Positions 57,976 through 64,000 of a stretch of 64,000 nt of DNA are shown here, one piece after another. Positions within the stretch are counted from its first letter, which is position 1. Each line of letters begins with the position of its first letter. A program made the translations under genes and the position numbers. The notes under the pieces are model-generated. The model saw nothing but the letters and a program-made list of their open reading frames with translations, was not told the origin of the DNA and did not search any database. The stretch comes from Undaria pinnatifida (Eukaryota > Sar > Phaeophyceae > Laminariales > Alariaceae): positions 14,540,274 to 14,604,273 of the forward strand of contig JABAKD010000009.1 in the NCBI GenBank assembly GCA_012845835.1, in the 5' to 3' direction.

Positions 57976-60917
57976 GGATAATTTTCGTGGTTGTCGATGC
58001 GGAAAAGCGTGATCTTGTTGACTGCTTCAACAAACGGCAGGGCGTGCGCAGGAATGGCAACAACATAATTGCGGTCAGGAGGAGAGATCGAATGATGTGC
58101 AGAATGTCGCTATCCGGTGGCGTTGCTCGAAACGTTCAGCCGACTCCGAACTAACAGTTCTAGAAGAACTGTACTGTTATTATTAGGAGATATGTGTATA
58201 GGTACGATAGCAATGGCGGAGGGGAGATGATATGCAATGATTACTTCCCGGTGCGACCGTTGAGTCCTACGAGCTGGGCCAGCCAAGAGCAGCTTTTCAG
58301 TGCGTCCGTTCACATATCATGAATGACGACGAAGTAGCTGGAGTTGAACATGTGCTCTTGATCTCCCAATCAAAACGGTCATGCATGTGTATGTTGTGTG
58401 CTGATTGAGCATGTTTGTGTTATTCGTTGTTGGGTTTGTTGAGATTTTTCAGCAGAAAACGTCTTTTTGAAATCCTTTTTATTACCCGGCGGAATACAAG
58501 ATGTCAGCAAAATCCCATCAAACCCCCAGTTTTTGAGGGTATCGAAATTGTGGGATTTTCAGCACCAATTTTTTTTGTTGATTTGGCCTGGATTTTTTGT
58601 GCACCCTCCTTGCGGTGAAGACAAACGGAGTCCTTACTGCACCACTTCTTTTTTTTCGTTTTGATGAAAAACAAGAGCCGATTATTTTTGAAAATATGCC
58701 TTAGGTCCCGCACAACAAAGACGTGGTGCAGTAACCAATCTTTTGGAAAGACTATAGTCTAATGCAGCACGTGTCAAGTTTTCAGCTTAAAATTCGAAAA
58801 AACGGACTGATAACATGTGCGTGACTAACAAAAAATATGTTTTTGGATGGTCCAGCTCGTAGTCACCTCACCGTAAGAGCTGTCTAAAGGGCGAGGGGGA
58901 GACGAGATGTTCAGGTCGTGACTACGTAACGATTTTCCTTCGGACTACGGGGCCAATGGGGGAGACGAGAGCAGTAGATCATTACAGTCAACGCAAGAAA
59001 GCTTACACGACGCATTCGGCCCTACTAGACACTTCCACCCCATTGCATGACGCTCCTCCTGTCATGTCGTTCGTCGTTCCGGTTCGGCGTACACCAACAA
59101 GGCCGACCACAGCCCTGACACTGAATATCGAAAGTACGACAGCGAAAAGGCAACAAACACAAGGACACACATCGAAAAGTGCTTTGGCGCCTCTATACAC
59201 ACCGAGAAATGCTTTGGTTTCGCCCACGGGCTCGTTTCTTGTGTCTTCTGTCACTGCTACCGCTTCCCAGAGCGGACTTCCCCCCATCGGCAGAGGACCT
59301 TCGCCCCATGTTCATATCGATGATCGCGTGCGACACCCTACGCATTGACGAGGTACTGCCAAGTCGACCGGAGCCAGTAGCGACATCACCCGTATTCGCA
59401 TGCCGTGGCGCAGCAGTACATCCCCCCGGGGGTTTTCCTTTGGAGAGGGACTTTTTCCTGGACTCTTGGAGCAGCAGAAGGACGATATCTTCGAACCCAG
59501 AAGGCGGTGGCGTCCCATTCGCGTCCCTCCCTGAGGATTTTGCGGCGGCACGACGGGATGCCTCTTTCTTCCACTTTAGGCCAAGCCTGGTGGTGCGCTT
59601 GACGTCCTCCTCCTTCTTCATCTATAACCAGCACCATTAGAATATACATGACGTGCAAAACGCACGTGAACAGTCAATCAAGCTGTAGTGGCGGGGACGG
59701 GGGGCCATGCTGAAAGCACACACTCTGAATTTTTTTTTTTGTGGCGATGAAAGTTATATTGGGCGCGTGAGTTCTGACCACAAACATGACGCACGATGAA
59801 GCCACAAGCAACTCCAGCCGTCCATTTTCTTCCCCTCTCCGTTCCATATCATATTTTTCTCGTTTTTTCTCCAGCTCAATCCCTTTCGCAAGTTAGATCC
59901 GGGGTCACATAGCAGGCGACCCCCTCCCCCCCCGCCCCTGGTGTCAGGCTATCCATATTATTTTTCGTGATTGAGGTAGCGAGGACCGCGATCTCATCGT
60001 ACTTCACATAATATCTAAACACAATTCTCACCCTCTCTCGTTCCAGTTCCACCAGATGGGCCATTTCGTTGAGGTCGGTCATAATATTTCGACCCTAGCC
60101 CAGTTGATGCACGCGAGAGGTCAGGGGCTTGTGTTAAGTGTTACAATAGGTTATTTTACACTTTGTACCGAACTTGCAACATAAGCTTGGCGTACGAGTA
60201 CTGTACGTACGCCAGGCTTGTTAGATGTTACTGCCGTCATCGAGTTGTTGGATGCTCTCGGCAACAAGCTGGAAGAGAGAGATAAGAGTCGGCGATAATT
60301 CTCAATCTACTCGATATGAACGTACAGCCGCGGAGACATCCTTAGCAAGACAAAACCAGCGGTAGAGTCGGCTTTCGTGTCTCCACATCCTGCGACGCTC
60401 CACGGAATTTAGGACATACTTGGGAGGGTATTCCGTTATTTACGATAAATCTGCAACTTCCCTAAAGCGACCCGACCGCACCGACCCCTGCAACACACCT
60501 ACTCTTGAAACACACCCTACGCCAGACAAGGCCGCATCCTATCCCACTCACGGTACACGACCACAATATGACAATCACCTCGTCCGCAGGCCCCTGCTCG
60601 ACCCCCCCGAAAGCGTCGCCACGCTCGTCGCAGCAAGCATTTTGTCTCGCCAGCTTAAGATCTTCCAAGCGCATTGCCCTCTCTTTGATGTTCGATCGCA
60701 TCTGCCCGGCCAGACCTCCCTCTGCGCCCCCAGGAAGCTGCTGCTGCTGCCCGTCATCAGCTGATGCCGCATCTCCATCCAGACCGAAAGCAGTGCCTTC
60801 CTCTCGATCCCCGAATATGATCATCGTCGATGCGCTTGCACTAATGCCCAACGGCGCCGTCTCACTCTCGGGGTTTGTGCGGACACGGGGCGGTACGGGT
60901 GCCATGGCATGTTGTTG

Positions 60918-60956
<39 letters not shown>

Positions 60957-60986
60957 TACTGCTGCGGGAAGCAAAGGGACGGACAT
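57972..60986 (-). CDS. Unknown charged protein, four exons
   Basis: Exons 60986-60579 (donor gtgatt), 60094-60032 (acceptor gctag, donor gtgaga), 59621-59337 (acceptor ttatag, weak donor gtgtcg) and 58109-57972 (acceptor gatag, stop). All junctions are in phase 0; about 297 aa. The start MSVPLLPAAV is followed by an Ala run (GCA triplets). Next comes a helical charged part (NIKERAMRLEDLKLARQN, TDLNEMAHLVELERER), a basic part (RRAAAKSSGRDANG, DRRHKKRARG in the read-through) and a final HALPFVEAVNKITLFRIDN. The helices suggest a coiled coil. The last junction is the weakest. No family recognised. Confidence 0.45.
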
Positions 60987-61534
60987 TTTATTGTCCTTTT
61001 ACCCTTGGGGCGAACCTAATGTACGGTGCTCGATGCTGCTCTTGTGTTGCCGCTACTATTATACTACTCGCGCGTACAACGGTCGTTGAACCGTACTGTC
61101 GCTGCCTGGTCGGAATGAGAGAGGAAGGCCACAGTAGAAAATGCTCAAAAATTTGCCGTGACATGTGTCATGTACGAGGCACCAGGTATAACGCAAGTAC
61201 GAGTTACTACTGCTTTGCACCTGGAACGAGACAGCAGGTATGAGACATTACTCTCTAGACATGAGGCATGAGTTGCTAGGCATGAGACACGACACACGAC
61301 ACACGACATGACGACCAACGAAATAAGTCGAAAAAAAGAACGAGTGACGGTTTCTCGCGAACCGTCACTTATTCTGCCGCGTTTTTTCCGCAAAGAAGGC
61401 GGCGCGAAGTCGGGGTAGCAAGTGGCAGGTTGCAAAGCTCGAGTCTCTCTCAGAATACCGGGCACAGCAGGTGCCGCCTGCCTGCGTCTGTCCGCTCTCC
61501 GCGAGGAGGGACGAGAGCGCCAAGAGCAACTCCC

Positions 61535-62140
61535 ATGGACTTGTATCTGCCTCAAAGCCTGGCACATCCGCACGCGGATATGATGGGCCCACTGAAAGCT
61601 TCGAAGGCTTCGAATTCTGCTCCGAAAACATGGCAGCAGAGTCCCGTTTCCACTGACAGGATCGCTGCTGCCCACAACGCTCAGATGGGTGAGTGAGTCC
61701 TCACGCCGGGATCGATTGCAAGGGATAACCTCGACCTATCTAGCACGAGAAAGTTGCAAGAGCTGTATCCGACTGCTTTGTTGTGCTCGCCCCATGCCCA
61801 GCCAGCCTTGCAGGAATTATGCCGAGAGGCGCTCGCCTGTGGCGCATCACATCACGTGCGAAAAAATAACGAAATTTGTAAAATAACGTAGAATCCAACT
61901 GTAAATCTGTTTGATCAAGAAACCGGTTGCCGTGAGCTGTGTGGGTCTGGATCTGTCCCATTTTATAACTAATTTTCAAGGACGTCAGCCGTGAGCTTGC
62001 TCACTGAGTGCAATCCGGAGAGAGCGTTGCGTCTTTGCGAGGTGATCGACATGTTGGGACCCACCCGTGAACAAACACGGGTCGTGACGGAGTTGCTGAT
62101 CGCTGATCGCCCAAATTCACATCGTAAACTACTGCTGTAA
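61535..62140 (+). CDS. Small unknown protein of 101 aa, two exons
   Basis: ATG 61535 (context cccATGG). Exon 1 ends at 61688 before gtgagt. Exon 2 runs from 61989 (acceptor gtcag) to TAA 62138-62140. The splice is phase 1 and consistent. The C-terminal half, ECNPERALRLCEVIDMLGPT followed by REQTRVVTELLIADRPNSHR, is helical and well balanced. The N-terminal half is Ser/Ala/Pro-rich. Its start lies 548 bp from that of the minus-strand gene at 60986, so the two could share a divergent promoter. The minus strand of exon 1 is also open (61365-61631), but the matching splice phases favour the plus strand. Confidence 0.5.
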
Positions 62141-63137
62141 AAACTCGAACCAAAAAACTCGAATTTTGAACGAATTTTCAATTTTCAATTTTTGGCGCAA
62201 AACAAAAAAATGTAGGCTACCTCGTACCAATAATGTGACCGGTGACCGGTGAACCAGGGTCTCCCCGTCGTGGCTTTTGCTCTTGCTGGATGGCCTTTAC
62301 ACGCGTAGAGTTTGCATTTTAAAGACTAACAAGGGAAGGCGCCGACAACTGCTGTAGCAGCAGTGGCGTGGCGTGCAGTGCAATCCTGGGCGGTTGGTTG
62401 TGTTTGTGTGCCCAAGGCAAAGAAGAATCGTACCGTAGAATTCCATATGCAACATCGCAATTCCACTCCTCTTTCGCAATACAACATCCACATAATAACC
62501 ATGTACCGGTACAGTTGTCGTACCGGGTACTCAGTGTCCGTTTACCTTGTGGCAAACGTAATGGTACCCGTTTACCGTTTGCCGATGCGCCAGGCGCGTG
62601 CAAAGGCGGTGCGACTGCCGTACCTACGATATTAAATTTGTCTGCTTTTAGTTTGCACACTGCCTGTGACACTGACGCAACCTTTCACTTTTAGTTTTAC
62701 GAACAAACGTGGTTCGTGTGCTGCGTACCCAACCTTTGGTTTGCTTGTGTTTTTACCTGGGGTATTCTTTCACTCCAGAGCGACTGGATGTAGCCTGTCC
62801 TGTGACCACGGACTTGATTATGCATTGATGTAGAACAACAACAACCCCTTTAGAGCCCCGAAACCCCTCCCTGTACTAAATCCAAGTAATTTTTCCCAAA
62901 AAACGGGTTTCCAGTTGTAAAGGCGTTAAGCAGGGCGGCGCAAGCCGCAAGTTGCAGTAAATATCACATGTACTGGTATCATGGTATGCACTACTATTGC
63001 TGTTGCTGCGCGCTGACACAGTTGATACGAAGCAGAAAAGAGAACATAGACGGTGTTTGTAACCTTGTAACCCGCACATCTCCATGTTACTGGCCGAGTT
63101 TGCTGGGTCCAGTACAACTACACTCGTCGGCACTCAA

Positions 63138-63138
<1 letters not shown>
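62141..63138. other. No supported gene
   Basis: 3' flank of the small gene, then short frames. cctgtcctgtgaccacgga at 62796 is a dispersed repeat shared with 8555. Confidence 0.45.
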
Positions 63139-63214
<76 letters not shown>

Positions 63215-63227
63215 TTGTTGTTGTTGT
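63139..63227. repeat. (GTT)n microsatellite
   Basis: About 29 GTT units with one interruption (gtttttgtt). It yields Val, Cys, Leu or Thr homopolymer frames, none of which I treat as a gene. Confidence 0.95.
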
Positions 63228-63346
63228 CACATTAACTCGCGTAATGCAGTCCGTGGTCACAGGACGGACTCCAGTAACTCTGGAGTGAAAGAATACGCCA
63301 GGGAAAGAATAAAACAAGCCAAAAGTGCGACCCGTAAATTTTATAG

Positions 63347-63655
63347 CCGGTCGCCCCGGTGGCGTATCAGGTTATCCTCGAGCCTGGTATTGGTCAGTTT
63401 CGTGAGTTCGAATCCCCCCTAGTGCATACTCGTATAAATTCGTGGGGGCTTTTCTTGTGCACAGATTGACTTGCGGAAAGCGCGAGAGCGTCAGTTAGCA
63501 ACACTCGATGAAAAATGGACGAGCAGTGGGATTGCTAAACCCTATGGGCGATAAAAATTGAAGGCAAGAACCGGGGGGAAGAAGGGACGACACCTGTGAC
63601 CACGGCTTGTCCTGTCCGTACGCTGGAAAGTAGATGTGTGTGAAAAATATATATA
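63347..63655 (+). mobile_element. Full-length tRNA-derived SINE
   Basis: Sense copy: cggtcgccccggtggcgtat, with tggcgtatcagg as an A-box-like segment (63359) and gagttcgaatccc as a B box (63404). The body ends cacctgtgaccacggcttgt, ctggaaagtaga and a tatatata tail. It is the clearest copy for defining the family. Confidence 0.8.
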
Positions 63656-64000
63656 ATCCGCACCATCGCCTAGACCTAGCACCACGCGTATAGCAAACTC
63701 CTACATCTATGCGACCTAAAGCCCTCCCCCCCCCGCCCCCCGCCGCCCCCCGGCACATTTCCCCCCCCTCCCCGACAAAAAGGATTTATAGCTTCCACGC
63801 ACAAATTGAGCTGCCCCACCCGTCCCCTTTCCCCCCCTCCCCCCCTCCCCCCCCTCCCCCCCTCCCGCCCCCCTTTTAATCAAAATCAGGCCCCCAAGTC
63901 CTCAAAAACTCCGCCCTCCCCTCACCGGTTATTCGACTTACAGTATTCACTTGATAAACTGATGCATTTCCTTACACACCTGTCAGATTTTGTCCCCCTC
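63656..64000 (+). repeat. C-rich repeat, same family as 1719-2221, running off the window
   Basis: Leader ccgcaccatcgcctagacc, C-runs, then the core gacttacagtattcacttga and aaactgatgcatttccttac, then ctgtcagattttgtccccct. It begins directly where the SINE ends. Confidence 0.8.

Noticed and set aside
61365-61631. Minus-strand 88-codon protein
   Set aside because: It has no splice partner; the plus-strand model has a strong gtgagt donor and an in-phase second exon. Kept as an alternative only.
63347-63420. A functional tRNA gene
   Set aside because: A and B boxes are present, but the acceptor and T stems do not pair properly and the sequence continues into a repeated SINE body.
63087-63422. 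Poly-Val, poly-Cys and poly-Thr proteins
   Set aside because: Frames created by the (GTT)n microsatellite.

Overview
The window looks like nuclear DNA of an intron-rich photosynthetic eukaryote, most likely a brown alga or related stramenopile. I infer this from five things. Genes are split by GT-AG introns of 0.3-4 kb. One probable first exon encodes a signal peptide followed by an A-Q-A/F-V-P motif, the 'ASAFAP' plastid-import signature of algae with a secondary red plastid. The reverse transcriptase relic resembles non-LTR elements I associate with brown-alga genomes. Short TTAGGG/CCCTAA arrays lie inside the sequence. Repeats are dense. No rRNA, true tRNA, CRISPR array or bacterial operon is present.

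Left third (1-27.9 kb): two recognisable plus-strand genes and one minus-strand gene. (1) A seven-exon mitochondrial citrate/tricarboxylate carrier (293-8009; 304 aa, all splice phases consistent) with a 4-kb first intron full of repeats. (2) A minus-strand gene whose last two exons (11560-9629) encode Trp-rich repeats like those of the centrin-binding protein Sfi1. (3) A membrane protein of about 640-670 aa with two tandem DUF445 modules (exons 17632-27732; probable plastid-targeting first exon 14099-14338). Its third exon has a partial 163-bp tandem copy that cannot be read in frame.

Middle (28-46 kb): almost entirely repeats. These include minisatellites of 43, 64, 94, 96, about 120, 165 and 283 bp, a head-to-head pair of tRNA-derived SINEs forming a giant inverted repeat, two terminal-inverted-repeat elements, a frame-shifted LINE reverse transcriptase (38.5-40.65 kb), and twelve dispersed copies of one palindrome (tgtcccgataca...tgtacgggaca) in and behind the LINE tail.

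Right third (46.7-64 kb): minus-strand genes of unknown function, modelled from open frames and matching splice phases. They are a Ser/Asn/Gln-rich protein (51304-46747), a short two-exon 3' end (54277-53941), and two abutting gene models (60986-57972 and 57975-56707) that may be one gene with a frameshift. A small two-exon plus-strand gene (61535-62140) diverges from the last group. The ends of the window carry copies of the same C-rich repeat, and SINE copies recur throughout.

No pathway links the genes: the carrier and the DUF445 protein are organelle membrane proteins, and the rest cannot be placed. All gene models are manual splice reconstructions without transcript evidence.
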